From: Vibrio coralliilyticus
GTDB taxonomy: Bacteria; Pseudomonadota; Gammaproteobacteria; Enterobacterales; Vibrionaceae
Reading direction: 5' to 3'
Length of the DNA: 64,000 nt
Assembly (NCBI RefSeq): GCF_024449095.1
Contig: NZ_CP024627.1
Span: 2,542,001-2,606,000 of the forward strand
Shown here piece by piece: positions 1 to 9,651 of this stretch. Position 1 is the first letter of the stretch. Each line of letters starts with the position of its first letter. The position numbers were made by a program, and so were the translations under genes. A model generated the notes under the pieces. The model saw only the letters and a list, made by a program, of their open reading frames with translations. It was not told where the DNA came from and did not search any database.

Positions 1-573
1 CTTGCCGACCCACTGAGCACGCCATGATGGGTTCTCAACTTCACCACCCAGTCCAGGTGTTTCACCTTGCTCGTAGTAAGTGATACCTGACACTGTGTTG
101 CCGTCAGTTTCAACCGCAACGAATGCGTACATCATAGACCATAGACCTGTACCGTGTACTGGAAGGATGATCTTAGAAACGGCATCGCCTTCTTTCACTA
201 GGTAAACAACACCTGTGTTAGCTCGACGAATGATCTTTGCTTTGTCTTCTTCAGCCGTTAGCTTGATTGACTCAGCTGGATCTTTCGCAGCTTTACGCTG
301 ATCGTAAGTTGCTGCATCACCCTCAACAAAGTCACCAGTGCTGAAGTCGACTAAGCGAGGTTCAATGTACTCTGCAAAGAGCTCAGGTACTTTCTTACCA
401 GCAGCATCAACACCTGCTACTTCAACGATCTTGGTTTGCTTATCTAGTACAGCGTTCGCTTTTTGTTTGTCACGTAGACCTACAGCTGCTGTTGATACGA
501 TGATTGAACAAACAAGGCTCAACCCGATAACAACACCCAGCGTCTTTTTAATGCTGTCGTTATTACTTGCCAT
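1..573 (-). CDS. nqrC: Na+-translocating NADH:quinone reductase subunit C (partial, 3' end outside window)
   Basis: Subunit C of the inner-membrane Na+-pumping NADH:ubiquinone oxidoreductase. The first 191 residues are present. They show one N-terminal membrane helix (about residues 11-32) and then the periplasmic FMN-binding region, ending in the conserved stretch [19 protein letters not shown]. The threonine that carries covalent FMN lies in the missing C-terminal part. The ATG at 573 overlaps the end of nqrB by 11 bases, so the two are probably translationally coupled. Identity rests on this sequence and on the position after nqrA-nqrB. Confidence 0.95.
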   Translation of the reverse strand, partial: MASNNDSIKKTLGVVIGLSLVCSIIVSTAAVGLRDKQKANAVLDKQTKIVEVAGVDAAGKKVPELFAEYIEPRLVDFSTGDFVEGDAATYDQRKAAKDPAESIKLTAEEDKAKIIRRANTGVVYLVKEGDAVSKIILPVHGTGLWSMMYAFVAVETDGNTVSGITYYEQGETPGLGGEVENPSWRAQWVGK

Positions 574-1807
574 AGCGTGCTTGTCTCCGCTTGATGTTCT
601 TCTCGATAACTAAGTGGTCGAACAGAGGTGCAAACAGGTTCGCGAATAGAATCGCCAGCATCATACCTTCTGGGTACGCTGGGTTCACTACACGAATAAG
701 TACACACATTACGCCGATTAACGCGCCGTACCACCATTTACCCTTATTAGTAAATGAAGCAGATACTGGGTCTGTCGCCATAAAGAACATACCGAATGCA
801 AAACCACCTAACACTAAGTGCCAATGCCATGGCATGTTGAACATTGGATTGGTATCAGAACCGATAACGTTGAACAGCGTTGCTGTTGCAATCATACCGA
901 TCATCACACCAGCAATGATGCGCCACGATGCAATTCGCATATATACGATCATCGCTGCACCGATCATTAGAGCCAGTGTCGATACTTCACCAATTGATCC
1001 TGGGATGTTACCGATGAATGCATCCATCCAAGTGATAGGAGCGCCTGTCACTGTATTGACTAGTGCACCGTTACCACCTTGTGCCCATTGGCTAAGCGCC
1101 GTTGCACCAGAGAAACCGTCAGCTGCTGTCCAAACCACGTCACCCGAGATTTGCGCTGGGTAAGCGAAGAATAGGAAAGCACGGCCAGCCAGTGCAGGGT
1201 TAAGGAAGTTACGACCTGTACCACCGAAGATCTCTTTTGCAACCACAACACCAAAGGTAATACCTAGTGCGGCTTGCCATAGAGGAAGGGTTGGTGGAAC
1301 AATCAGTGCAAATAGGATAGAAGTAACAAAGAAACCTTCATTAACTTCGTGCTTACGCACCATACAGAACAGTACTTCCCAGAAACCACCAACAATGAAC
1401 ACTGTTGCGTAGATAGGTAGGAAGTAAGTCGCACCTAAGATCATTTTGCTGCCGACACCTGCATCAGGGGCAATAGTGCCGCCTAACATTTCTGTCAGCC
1501 AATAATGCCAGTTACCTGCCACTATTGCTGCTAGCTGATCACCAGCATACATATGGTTAAGTGCTGCAATCGCTTGGCCACCCGCGTTGTACATACCCCA
1601 GAACATTGCTGGGAATACCGCGAACCAAACCATGATCATGATACGTTTTAAATCAACGCTATCACGAACGTGTGAGCTTTTCTTTGTAATAAGACCTGGA
1701 GTGTAGAAAACTGTTGCTACAGCTTCATACAAAGCAAACCATTTCTCATGTTTGCCACCAGGCTCAAAGTGATGCTCGATGTCTTCAAGAAACTTTTTAA
1801 GAGCCAT
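563..1807 (-). CDS. nqrB: Na+-translocating NADH:quinone reductase subunit B
   Basis: Large membrane subunit (414 aa) of Na+-NQR with about ten hydrophobic segments. The sequence FSGATALSQ places the FMN-anchoring threonine at residue 236, the number known for Vibrio NqrB. Gly140-Gly141 are present; family literature links these positions to ubiquinone and korormicin/HQNO binding, and the sequence matches the sensitive type. It starts 5 bases after nqrA ends and overlaps nqrC, so it is an internal operon gene. Full length, with no odd features. Confidence 0.97.
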   Translation of the reverse strand: MALKKFLEDIEHHFEPGGKHEKWFALYEAVATVFYTPGLITKKSSHVRDSVDLKRIMIMVWFAVFPAMFWGMYNAGGQAIAALNHMYAGDQLAAIVAGNWHYWLTEMLGGTIAPDAGVGSKMILGATYFLPIYATVFIVGGFWEVLFCMVRKHEVNEGFFVTSILFALIVPPTLPLWQAALGITFGVVVAKEIFGGTGRNFLNPALAGRAFLFFAYPAQISGDVVWTAADGFSGATALSQWAQGGNGALVNTVTGAPITWMDAFIGNIPGSIGEVSTLALMIGAAMIVYMRIASWRIIAGVMIGMIATATLFNVIGSDTNPMFNMPWHWHLVLGGFAFGMFFMATDPVSASFTNKGKWWYGALIGVMCVLIRVVNPAYPEGMMLAILFANLFAPLFDHLVIEKNIKRRQARYGK

Positions 1808-1812
1808 GAAAA

Positions 1813-3153
1813 TTACCCTTCCTTCTCGATCTTATCTAGGCACTCACGAAGTAGTTCACCGTACTCGTATTTACCAGGACAAACAAAGGTACACAATGCT
1901 ACGTCTTCTTCGTCTAGTTCTAGAGCACCAAGAGCTTGAGCACTATCAGTATCACCAGCACATAAGTCACGAAGTAGCAGAGTAGGTTCCATATCTAGAG
2001 GCATTACACGTTCGTAGTTGCCGATTGGAACCATTGAACGATCACTACCGTTAGTGGTGGTTGTCATGTTGAACAACTGACCTTTAAAGATATGACCAAG
2101 GAATGAGCGAGTAACAGAGAACTTGTTTTTACCAGGCATCGCCCAGCCAAACAGCTCTTTATCACGGCCTTCACGTAATACAGAAACCTGTACGTGGTAA
2201 CGACCTAGGTAAGCATGAGGTCCAGTTGCATGTGTCCCAGTAAGGACAGAACCAGAAATCACACGAACTTCACCTGGCATTAGCTCGCTGTCAGTTAAAT
2301 CATCAAGACTTGCACCTTGAGTTGTACGAACCAAACGAGGGTTATTCACCACTGGACCCGCCAGAGAAACAACACGATCAGTATAAAGTTCACCTGTAAG
2401 GAACAACTTACCAAACGCAATAACGTCTTGATAGTTGATGCTCCACGCCACGTTTTCTGCATTTACTGGGTATAGGAAATGCATGTGGGTGCCAGCAAGA
2501 CCTGCTGGGTGAGGGCCATCAAAAACATGCTCTTCAACATTTGACTGAGAAGAACGAGGAAGACTGGTACCAGCTTTACAAACGAAAACTTTACCGTCAG
2601 TCAGAGTTGAAAGCACATCCAAACCGGCAACGAAAGCGTCTTGCTGCTCATTGATGATCAGCTCAGGCTGGGCTGCCAACGGATTCGTATCCATTGCAGT
2701 CACAAAAATAGCCTGTGTAGAAGACTCGATTGCTGGAACCTTGCTAAACGGACGAGTACGTAAAGCTGTCCAAAGACCAGAGTCAACCAGTTGAGTTTTA
2801 ACCGCATTACGGTCAAGACTTGCTAGTTGGCTGGCTTCAAACTTATCGAACGTTACCTGTTCCTCACCTGACACTTCAATCACAACAGATTGAAGGACAC
2901 GTTTGGCACCACGGTTAACCTCGATCACTTTACCGCTTGCTGGTGAAGTAAATTTGACACCAGGGTTCTTTTTATCTTCAAAAAGAACTTGGGCTTTCTT
3001 TACTTCATCGCCTACGCGAACATGCATAGTAGGACGCATGCCGACGTACTCTTCGCCAAGCAAGGCGACTTTCTTGATGGTCTTACCATCATTAATCACC
3101 TGGGTAGGAGTTCCTGCGATAGGAAGGTCCAAACCCTTCTTTATTGTAATCAT
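1813..3153 (-). CDS. nqrA: Na+-translocating NADH:quinone reductase subunit A
   Basis: First gene of the nqr operon, encoding the peripheral cytoplasmic subunit NqrA (446 aa). I chose the ATG at 3153 because the family begins [18 protein letters not shown] four codons upstream (3165) is possible, and neither has a strong Shine-Dalgarno sequence. The protein has a biotinyl/lipoyl-like N-terminal part ([15 protein letters not shown]), a central SLBB-like region, and the C-terminal motifs LRDLCAGD and [13 protein letters not shown]. The complex oxidises NADH and exports Na+, the main sodium-motive-force generator in vibrios. Confidence 0.96.
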   Translation of the reverse strand: MITIKKGLDLPIAGTPTQVINDGKTIKKVALLGEEYVGMRPTMHVRVGDEVKKAQVLFEDKKNPGVKFTSPASGKVIEVNRGAKRVLQSVVIEVSGEEQVTFDKFEASQLASLDRNAVKTQLVDSGLWTALRTRPFSKVPAIESSTQAIFVTAMDTNPLAAQPELIINEQQDAFVAGLDVLSTLTDGKVFVCKAGTSLPRSSQSNVEEHVFDGPHPAGLAGTHMHFLYPVNAENVAWSINYQDVIAFGKLFLTGELYTDRVVSLAGPVVNNPRLVRTTQGASLDDLTDSELMPGEVRVISGSVLTGTHATGPHAYLGRYHVQVSVLREGRDKELFGWAMPGKNKFSVTRSFLGHIFKGQLFNMTTTTNGSDRSMVPIGNYERVMPLDMEPTLLLRDLCAGDTDSAQALGALELDEEDVALCTFVCPGKYEYGELLRECLDKIEKEG

Positions 3154-3552
3154 ACGCACTTGCACTACTTTTATCGGGAAAAAGATTCTTTGATTGCGTA
3201 ACTTTTAGACACGACACTAGTGTCCGGTTTTGGCGCAGTTTAAAACACCAAAATCGCAACATCCTATTAAAAACCTCGCTACAAATTTAGTCGAGATTTA
3301 TCAGGTGCGGTAGTCTATCATCTTTTTAGAAGTCTATGCCATGACCAATGAAGGGAATCAGATAGATATTTCGAAGGATTTAAGTTTAAAAGGCGAAGTA
3401 TTGGTCATAAGTTTGAACCATCGCACAAACATCAATAACCACATTATCAACAACGCCTTTCAATATTCACATTACAAATCATTTCTAATTAAAACTAATT
3501 AAGCTGTGTATTTGTTTCTACATTGTTAACGTTCACCTTAATTGCAGGCGAT
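3154..3552 (-). promoter_or_regulatory. nqr operon upstream region with two dyads
   Basis: About 400 gene-free bases between nqrA and the bolA terminator, presumably the nqr promoter and 5' leader. It holds a perfect 12-bp palindrome GACACTAGTGTC at 3213-3224. Beside it is an inverted repeat TTTTGG (3228-3233)/CCAAAA (3248-3253). I cannot assign a convincing -35/-10 pair. Which factor, if any, binds the dyads is unknown. Confidence 0.35.
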
Positions 3553-3574
3553 AAAAAAGGCAGCCTATGCTACC
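3553..3574 (-). terminator. Rho-independent terminator of bolA
   Basis: On the minus strand a GGTAGC/GCTGCC stem (one G-U pair) with a 4-nt loop is followed directly by six T residues, 15 bases after the bolA stop. Confidence 0.7.
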
Positions 3575-3588
3575 TCATTTCTTTTCAA

Positions 3589-3897
3589 TTACTTGGAGCC
3601 CCCCAAGCACATCGGGCTATCCGGCGCTAATTCGTTTTGCTCTTTCCATTCATCTTGCGTGTAAGTATGAATAGATAACGCATGAATATGGTTCGCCAGC
3701 TCATCAGCAAGCACCTGATTCACTTGGCGATGACGACCAATCAAACGCTGACCGTCAAATTTATCACTGACAATCACCACTTTAAAATGGCTTTCCGAAC
3801 CCGGAGGAACGTTGTGCATATAACTTTCATTCAGCACATTAAGATGAACGGGTGCAAAGTAGTCTTGGAGCTTGGTTTCTATCACTTCTTGCAGCAT
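3589..3897 (-). CDS. bolA: BolA family protein
   Basis: BolA-type protein of 102 aa. These proteins pair with monothiol glutaredoxins in Fe-S cluster handling, and E. coli BolA also affects morphology and stationary-phase gene expression. The core fold is visible: [20 protein letters not shown], then [20 protein letters not shown] and [10 protein letters not shown]. The invariant histidine of the family is in the GRHR segment. It is a single gene with its own terminator, divergent from rlmG across 138 bases that must hold both promoters. The nearby yajG and ampG match the E. coli neighbourhood. Confidence 0.93.
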   Translation of the reverse strand: MLQEVIETKLQDYFAPVHLNVLNESYMHNVPPGSESHFKVVIVSDKFDGQRLIGRHRQVNQVLADELANHIHALSIHTYTQDEWKEQNELAPDSPMCLGGSK

Positions 3898-4035
3898 TGC
3901 GCATCACCCTTGAAATATGAACAGTATTAAAAGAAAGATAATAGTCTTCTTAATAGCAAAGCTAAAGGTTTTAGTTTTCACAACCTTCACCTTCTGCGAC
4001 AATTTAAACTATGAATTTGACCATGCGTTTCAACT

Positions 4036-5166
4036 ATGAAAACTGAACTTGCGCTTCATGGGCGTACTTTAACCCTTCATCGATTCCCAAAACGACACAA
4101 TGAAACCCTCCAAGCGTGGGACGCTGGCGATGAGTATCTCATTAATTATATGGAAGAATTAAACATTGGTACTGGCAAGAACATTCTCATTATCAATGAT
4201 AATTTTGGTGCGCTAAGCTGCTGGTTTTCCGAACAACACCAAGTAACTATGATGAGCGATTCCTATATTGCGCATCAAGCAACACAGCAAAACCTTCAAT
4301 ACAATCATTGTCCGAATATTGTGTTAGAAAACACCATGGAGTTAATTCCATCAGACGTTGACTATGTTTTGATGCAAATTCCGAGAAACAATCGCCATCT
4401 AGTCTGGTTACTCAGCCAATTAAGACAATACATCCCTAACTCTGTACCTGTCATTGCGGTCAATAAAGCGAAAGAAATTCATACTTCCACACTGAAGTTA
4501 TTTGAGAAATATCTCGGCACCACGACCACCTCGTTAGCATGGAAAAAGCATCGCTTGGTCTTCTCCCGAGCCAATAGCCTTCACCCAGTTCCTATCGAAC
4601 CATCAACCTGTTGGAGTGTCGAACAGCATGGATTTGAGTTAGAAAACTTACCGAATGTGTACTCAGGTGAAAAACTCGATCAGGGAGCGCGCTTTATGCT
4701 TGAGCATCTCCCAACAAACTTATCCGATAAGAGGGTCATCGACCTCGGTTGTGGCAACGGTGTGTTGTCCGTAAAAATGGGATTATTGAATCCACAGATC
4801 CAGATAACCTGTATTGATGAGAGTTTTATGGCGACAGAGTCAGCAAGAAGAAACTTATCCAATACCCTAGGAAAAGAGCGCAATTTTCAATGCTTAACAA
4901 ACAACTGTCTGGACGGTTTCGCGTTTGCAAGCGCAGATTTGGTGGTGTGTAATCCTCCTTTCCATCAACAACAAGCGATTACCGATCATATTGCATGGCA
5001 GATGTTCTGTGACACAAAGCATGTTCTCAGCAACGGTGGGCAATTATTAGTTATCGGCAACCGCCACCTCAGCTACGATGTGAAGCTATCTAAGCTATTT
5101 GGAAAACAGAACGTAAAACTCGTCGCTTCAAATAAGAAATTTGTTATTTTACAAGCGACTAAATAG
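4036..5166 (+). CDS. rlmG: 23S rRNA (guanine(1835)-N(2))-methyltransferase RlmG
   Basis: SAM-dependent RNA methyltransferase (376 aa) that makes m2G1835 in 23S rRNA. It has a duplicated Rossmann architecture. The N-terminal half is the degenerate domain (GTGKNILIINDNFGALSC). The C-terminal half is catalytic, with VIDLGCGNGVLSVK (SAM motif I) and the N6/N2-methylase signature VVCNPPFHQ. Length and motifs match E. coli RlmG (YgjO) rather than RsmC. It starts a four-gene plus-strand run with yajG, ppiA and ampG, though the terminator after ppiA probably separates ampG. Confidence 0.94.
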   Translation: MKTELALHGRTLTLHRFPKRHNETLQAWDAGDEYLINYMEELNIGTGKNILIINDNFGALSCWFSEQHQVTMMSDSYIAHQATQQNLQYNHCPNIVLENTMELIPSDVDYVLMQIPRNNRHLVWLLSQLRQYIPNSVPVIAVNKAKEIHTSTLKLFEKYLGTTTTSLAWKKHRLVFSRANSLHPVPIEPSTCWSVEQHGFELENLPNVYSGEKLDQGARFMLEHLPTNLSDKRVIDLGCGNGVLSVKMGLLNPQIQITCIDESFMATESARRNLSNTLGKERNFQCLTNNCLDGFAFASADLVVCNPPFHQQQAITDHIAWQMFCDTKHVLSNGGQLLVIGNRHLSYDVKLSKLFGKQNVKLVASNKKFVILQATK

Positions 5167-5217
5167 TTCACTATCATGTCTCTAATACGTTTAGAGTTAC
5201 GATTAAAGGAAATTACA

Positions 5218-5787
5218 ATGAGAAAATTGGTTCTAGCCGCGTCAATGGCCTTACTTACTGCGTGTGCCGCCCCGCAACAAGATCAGCTTAACTTCATGCC
5301 TCAACCAGTTTTGAGCAATAGCGACATCGTAAAAGACGCAAGTTTCACCCTGACAAGTAAAGACGTACGTTCAGCACAATATGTGGCACTGATTGACAGT
5401 GGTCGTTCAAACATTGAACCAATTCACTCTAAGCAAAATGTACGTATTGCGATCGAGAATGCTCTGCTGGAGCAGTTCCAATCTCAAGGTTTCCGTAGCA
5501 CGGTTAACAGCGAAAACTCAATAAAAGTAGAAGTCCAAGAAGCTCTCGTTTCTGTCAAACATTCTGTGATGGAAAATGAGATGGACGGTAAAGTCGTACT
5601 CGAGATCACCGCCGAAACCCCTCAAGGCAAATTAGTGAAAACCTACACAGGTACAGCTAAACGCACTGGTGCGCTGAGTGCTTCTAATGAAGAAATCGAA
5701 GTTGTACTTAACGACGTCATCAACCTAGTATTCAAAGAAATCGCAAGCGACCAAGAACTGAAAAACTACATGCAGGAGCGCTTCTAA
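5218..5787 (+). CDS. yajG: YajG family lipoprotein
   Basis: Putative outer-membrane lipoprotein of 189 aa. The ATG at 5218 is chosen because it has an AAAGGA ribosome-binding site 7 bases away and gives a clean signal peptide ending in the lipobox LLTAC (Cys at residue 16). An upstream in-frame start would spoil the signal peptide. The mature part matches the YajG family (YVALIDSGRSNI, alternating amphipathic segments), whose function is not established. The stop overlaps the start of ppiA (TAATG), implying coupling. In E. coli yajG also neighbours ampG and bolA. Confidence 0.9.
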   Translation: MRKLVLAASMALLTACAAPQQDQLNFMPQPVLSNSDIVKDASFTLTSKDVRSAQYVALIDSGRSNIEPIHSKQNVRIAIENALLEQFQSQGFRSTVNSENSIKVEVQEALVSVKHSVMENEMDGKVVLEITAETPQGKLVKTYTGTAKRTGALSASNEEIEVVLNDVINLVFKEIASDQELKNYMQERF

Positions 5788-6332
5788 TGTGGAAAGTTGC
5801 GATAGCCTCTCTGGCTCTAGTCAGTAATCTGGTTTTTGCAGGCCCTAAAGTTGAATTCGAAACCACACTTGGCGCGTTCACCATTGAACTGAATCAAGAG
5901 AAAGCACCACTCACTGTAGAGAACTTTCTCAAATATGTTAAAGATGGCAGCTATGTCGGCACTCAGTTTCACCGCGTGATCCCAGGTTTCATGGCGCAAG
6001 GTGGCGGTTTTGATAAAGACATGAAGCAGCTATCAACTTACGCTCCAATAAAAAATGAAGCCTCTAACGGTTTGAAGAATGAAACCGCGACTGTTGCTAT
6101 GGCAAGGACAAATAACCCGAACTCCGCAACACGTCAGTTTTTCATTAACTATGCCGACAACAGCTTTCTTGATTACGACCAACGCCCACCGGGCTATGCA
6201 GTTTTTGGTAAAGTCACGCAAGGCTTTGATGTTGTAAAGCAAATGTCCAAAAAACGGACTAAAACGGTCGGTCGTTACCGTGACGTGCCCGCGACGCCGA
6301 TTATTGTCACCAATGTAACCTTGCTTCCATAA
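5787..6332 (+). CDS. ppiA: Periplasmic peptidyl-prolyl cis-trans isomerase (cyclophilin)
   Basis: Cyclophilin-type prolyl isomerase of 181 aa with a cleavable signal peptide (first 18 residues, ending VFA), so probably periplasmic. Cyclophilin hallmarks are FHRVIPGFMAQGG, MARTNNPNSATRQFFIN and GYAVFGKV. The catalytic Arg lies in the FHRVI segment. Domain content cannot fully separate PpiA from a secreted PpiB-like paralogue, so the symbol rests on the signal peptide. It overlaps yajG by one base and is followed by a strong terminator. Confidence 0.88.
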   Translation: MWKVAIASLALVSNLVFAGPKVEFETTLGAFTIELNQEKAPLTVENFLKYVKDGSYVGTQFHRVIPGFMAQGGGFDKDMKQLSTYAPIKNEASNGLKNETATVAMARTNNPNSATRQFFINYADNSFLDYDQRPPGYAVFGKVTQGFDVVKQMSKKRTKTVGRYRDVPATPIIVTNVTLLP

Positions 6333-6340
6333 TCTATAAA

Positions 6341-6369
6341 GGCTCCAACATATCCGGTTGGAGCCTTTT
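6341..6369 (+). terminator. Terminator after ppiA
   Basis: Perfect 9-bp stem GGCTCCAAC/GTTGGAGCC with a 7-nt loop, followed by TTTT. It ends the rlmG-yajG-ppiA unit ahead of ampG. Confidence 0.85.
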
Positions 6370-6427
6370 CAATTCCGCTCATTTTCCATAACTTAGCAAT
6401 CACTATAAAACAAACAAGGAAAGGTTT

Positions 6428-8281
6428 ATGTCTGCCAGTTCCTCTTCTATGTCTTGGCTAGCAACCATTCGCAGTTATTTTGACAAACGCCTACTCTGGG
6501 TGTTTATGTTAGGCTGCTCTAGCGGCTTTCCATGGGTTTTGATCGGCTCTAACATGTCCGGTTGGCTTAAAGACGCAGGCTTAACTCGCGCTGCTATTGG
6601 CTATTTCGGTAGTGTCTTTGTTGTCTACGCGATTAACTTCTTATGGGCGCCGCTTGTTGACCGAGTCAAGCTGCCTATTTTGCATGCTACCCTAGGCCAG
6701 CGCCGCAGTTGGATTTTATCTATGCAGCTAATAATGTTGCTCTCTACCATCGCAATGGCTATCGTTGGACCTAGTGTTAGCTACAGCACATCAAAATCAG
6801 ACTCTACGATTTCATTAACGAACAGGGAACACTGGCAACATCAAGACGCAACAATTTTTTGGTCAGCACCAGAAGGCAAAGTATTCAGTCTAGAAGACTA
6901 TAAATATTTAGCACTTTCGACTGACAGTAATAGCTTTAGAAGCCTTGTCGTAATTTTTAAGAATGGTGTTCAAGAAGTATATACAGAGCAGATTAACCTA
7001 CAGCCATCAGGACAAACTATTACACTCCCCTTACAGCCTATTGCTGGTGCGAGTATTGACTCAATACAACTTACTTTCCTCGGCTCTGGTCAAACACAAA
7101 TCAAAGACATTCATTTAAAGCATTTAGACGAACAAACAACTACTTACTTACCTATCACTAAAAAAAATCTATCAAACCCTAGTACTGAGAAGCAAAAAGC
7201 ATTTCTACAAACAGAAACTCCAGCTTCTATATACGTTAATAATTCTATTATTCTTACACTCTCCTTTATCGCCCTCGGTCTCGCTATAGCATCGGCCACT
7301 CAGGATATTGCCATCGATGCTTTTCGTATCGATACCTTTCCTAAGTCTGAATCTTCTAAACTCCCCCAAGCCTCGGCGATGTCGGTTATTGGTTGGTGGA
7401 CTGGCTACTCAGTGCCAGGTTATTTAGCGTTTATCAACGCCGATTCAATAGGTTGGAATGGTGTCTATTACGGAATGGCGGCCGTAGTCGGTCTACTCAT
7501 GATTTTCACCTTACTCGTTGGTGAACCGAAAACCCAGCGAGATGAGCTGCAAGCTCAAGCTGAGCAACGGCATAGCAGGGTAGTCAAGAATCGTATCGTT
7601 GCATGGTTTACCGTGACCGTGGCAGAGCCATTTCTCGACTTTTTCAGAAGCAATGGCTTTAGAGTTGCGCTAACACTACTGCTGTTTGTTTTTCTCTTTA
7701 AAATCGGTGAAGCCTTCTTAGGTCGTATGTCAATTACCTTTTATAAGGAGGTCGGCTTCAGTAATGAGCAAATTGGCCATTATTCGAAACTTGTCGGTTG
7801 GGGCTTAACCATTCTTTTCACCTTAATTGGCAGTATGGTTAACGTAAAGTTCGGCATTGTGCGTGGCCTGATGATTGGGGGAATCGCAATGGCTTCAAGT
7901 AACTTAATGTTTGCTTGGATTGCCAAAGTAGGCCCGAGTGAACAGTTATTCCTCGCAACGTTAGTTGTCGATAACTTTACTTCTGCCTTTTCCACCGTTG
8001 CTTTTGTCTCATTCTTGACCGTAGTAACTGGTCAGGCATTTTCGGCAACCCAGTATGCCTTACTGGCTTCATTGGGCAACTTCGGCCGCACAACATTAGC
8101 CTCATTTTCTGGAGAGTTGGTTGATTATCTCAACGATTGGTCGATGTTCTTTATCCTGACCGCGTTGATGGTAATTCCGAGCTTGATCATGCTTTATTCA
8201 TTGCGCCACTATTTCACAGATATGTTAAATAAGGCACAAAAAAGAGATATTCAGCCGTCGAAATCACCAAGTGTTGAGTGA
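6428..8281 (+). CDS. ampG: AmpG-family muropeptide permease with large insertion
   Basis: Major facilitator permease (617 aa) related to AmpG, which imports GlcNAc-anhydroMurNAc peptides for cell-wall recycling. Recognisable blocks are GFPWVLIGSNMSGWLKDAG, FLWAPLVDRV, ASATQDIAIDAFRID, GFSNEQIG and FSATQYALLASLGNFGR. E. coli AmpG has 491 residues. This protein carries about 150 extra residues (roughly 117-270) between the helix ending AMAIVGP and the next helix. The extra segment is polar and visibly more AT-rich than its flanks. By helix count it should sit in the periplasm. Family assignment is firm; transport of muropeptides is inferred from it and from the neighbours. Confidence 0.9.
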   Translation: MSASSSSMSWLATIRSYFDKRLLWVFMLGCSSGFPWVLIGSNMSGWLKDAGLTRAAIGYFGSVFVVYAINFLWAPLVDRVKLPILHATLGQRRSWILSMQLIMLLSTIAMAIVGPSVSYSTSKSDSTISLTNREHWQHQDATIFWSAPEGKVFSLEDYKYLALSTDSNSFRSLVVIFKNGVQEVYTEQINLQPSGQTITLPLQPIAGASIDSIQLTFLGSGQTQIKDIHLKHLDEQTTTYLPITKKNLSNPSTEKQKAFLQTETPASIYVNNSIILTLSFIALGLAIASATQDIAIDAFRIDTFPKSESSKLPQASAMSVIGWWTGYSVPGYLAFINADSIGWNGVYYGMAAVVGLLMIFTLLVGEPKTQRDELQAQAEQRHSRVVKNRIVAWFTVTVAEPFLDFFRSNGFRVALTLLLFVFLFKIGEAFLGRMSITFYKEVGFSNEQIGHYSKLVGWGLTILFTLIGSMVNVKFGIVRGLMIGGIAMASSNLMFAWIAKVGPSEQLFLATLVVDNFTSAFSTVAFVSFLTVVTGQAFSATQYALLASLGNFGRTTLASFSGELVDYLNDWSMFFILTALMVIPSLIMLYSLRHYFTDMLNKAQKRDIQPSKSPSVE

Positions 8282-8285
8282 AGAT

Positions 8286-8317
8286 AAAAAAGCAGGCTTG
8301 GATGCTCCCAAGCCTGC
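8286..8317 (-). terminator. Shared terminator between ampG and chrR
   Basis: A 10-bp perfect stem GCAGGCTTGG/CCAAGCCTGC between convergent genes. On the minus strand it is followed by TTTTTT, the better terminator direction (for chrR). The plus-strand side has only short T tracts. Confidence 0.8.
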
Positions 8318-8340
8318 CTTGATTACGCTTTCACTTCCCT

Positions 8341-9003
8341 TTACGGATACAAGCCCTTTCCAAATCTATTAAATATCCGCGCGACCCCTTGAGTAAATAT
8401 CATCGGCTCAGTGAGCACCGTTAGACAAAGACAGTCTTCGCCTTGTTTTGTACATGGACTGTGCTTGATAGAAGCATCTTTGACTAAATAATCTCCAGCT
8501 TCGTAATGACCATCTTCATCACTAAACCCGCCGTGCAGAACCAAGGTAGACTCAATACCTTTATGTGTATGCTGAGGTATCTTCACGCCTTCCGCAATAT
8601 ACATCAAATTGACCCGCACGCTGTCACCGATATCAATCGGTGCACTAAAAACCTTGCCACCATAGCTTTTCCACTCCCCGACCCTATCTCGGAAGCGTGA
8701 TAGAGAAAGAGGTAGCTGGAACGTTTTGCCATTCACTTCAATGCTAGAAGGTTTCCTGATCGGCCTCGATAGGTTTGAGTCTGGGTCACTTTCTAGGATG
8801 TCGTTTAGCATAGTATCAAAGCCGTTATCGTCAAAACCGCTAAGATCCATTAAAGCTTCACCAAGTTGATTCTCTAGCTGTTGGACTTGTTTCTGACAAA
8901 TGGGGCAGCTTTCCAAATGAGTAGCGACAGTAAACCCGTCGACTGCATCCAGACTGCCTTCAACATAAGCTTGTAACATAGGCTGATTCGGATGATAGCT
9001 CAT
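8341..9003 (-). CDS. chrR: ChrR-type zinc anti-sigma factor with cupin domain
   Basis: Anti-sigma factor (220 aa) of the ChrR group, which holds an ECF sigma factor inactive until singlet oxygen or related stress. The N-terminal zinc anti-sigma domain has candidate ligands His4, His29, Cys33 and Cys36 (HLESCPIC). The C-terminal cupin has His145, His147, Glu151 and His181, with the same mutual spacing as the second metal site of Rhodobacter ChrR. It overlaps the sigma gene by 4 bases (ATGA), the usual arrangement for sigma/anti-sigma pairs. The inducing signal here is inferred from the family. Confidence 0.92.
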   Translation of the reverse strand: MSYHPNQPMLQAYVEGSLDAVDGFTVATHLESCPICQKQVQQLENQLGEALMDLSGFDDNGFDTMLNDILESDPDSNLSRPIRKPSSIEVNGKTFQLPLSLSRFRDRVGEWKSYGGKVFSAPIDIGDSVRVNLMYIAEGVKIPQHTHKGIESTLVLHGGFSDEDGHYEAGDYLVKDASIKHSPCTKQGEDCLCLTVLTEPMIFTQGVARIFNRFGKGLYP

Positions 9004-9590
9004 AATCTTTCTACCTCTATTGAATAACGTAATTTCTCTACAGCGAGCCTTAACCGAGACTTGACGGTACCGACAGGTATGTCGTACATATCAGCAACTT
9101 GCTGATGGGGTAGTTCTTCAAGATACACAGCTTGCACGACTTTTTTTTGTGCTTCTGGAAGAATATCTAAGAACTTCACAACTTGCTCTTTCAGCATCTC
9201 GTGCTCTGGGGTGTAATGCTCCACCATATCTGGTGGGCAATAATCGTTAGGCCAAATGTCTTCTGAATGAATATGAAGATCTCTTCCTCGTTGTTTCCTC
9301 AGTGTATCGAAACAAAGGTTCCTCGCTATCGTATAAATCCACGTTGATAACGAGCTTTTAGAGCCATCAAATAGATGACTTTTCTGCCACACGGTTGTCA
9401 TCGTCTCCTGAACCAGTTCGACAGCCACTTGTTCATTGCCCATGTGCTTGTAAGTAAATTGTTTTAACCTAGGCGCAAAGTGCTTGAAGACCAACGCATA
9501 TGAGGCTTTGTCTTTTTCTTTCACTCTCTCCATACAGAGGAGCCAATCTTTTTTAACGAAAGATTCAGTGTCCTTAACTGCCATGTTCAA
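9000..9590 (-). CDS. ECF sigma factor, RpoE/ChrR (ECF11-like) group
   Basis: Extracytoplasmic-function sigma factor of 196 aa. Region 2 is visible as VELVQETMTTVWQKSHLFDG followed by LSTWIYTIARNLCFDTLRKQ. Region 4 is LPHQQVADMYDIPVGTVKSRLRLAVEKL with its helix-turn-helix. The linker region is longer than in envelope-stress RpoE, and the partner is ChrR, so this is the Rhodobacter-type stress sigma, not the DegS/RseA-controlled one. A candidate self-regulated promoter lies just upstream (9614-9641). Functionally I expect a response to singlet oxygen or organic peroxide. Confidence 0.92.
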   Translation of the reverse strand: MNMAVKDTESFVKKDWLLCMERVKEKDKASYALVFKHFAPRLKQFTYKHMGNEQVAVELVQETMTTVWQKSHLFDGSKSSLSTWIYTIARNLCFDTLRKQRGRDLHIHSEDIWPNDYCPPDMVEHYTPEHEMLKEQVVKFLDILPEAQKKVVQAVYLEELPHQQVADMYDIPVGTVKSRLRLAVEKLRYSIEVERL

Positions 9591-9613
9591 GTCCTTATCT
9601 GCACTTTTACTGT

Positions 9614-9641
9614 TTTACGTCAGAAAGAAGTGGGTGGATCA
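9614..9641 (-). promoter_or_regulatory. Candidate ECF promoter of the sigma/chrR operon
   Basis: On the minus strand TGATCC (9641-9636) and CGTAAA (9619-9614) are separated by 16 bases, 24 bases before the sigma-factor ATG. TGATCC is the -35 type known for RpoE/ChrR-group sigma factors. A near copy precedes the next gene upstream, supporting autoregulation. Confidence 0.6.
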
Positions 9642-9651
9642 CTCAATAAGT

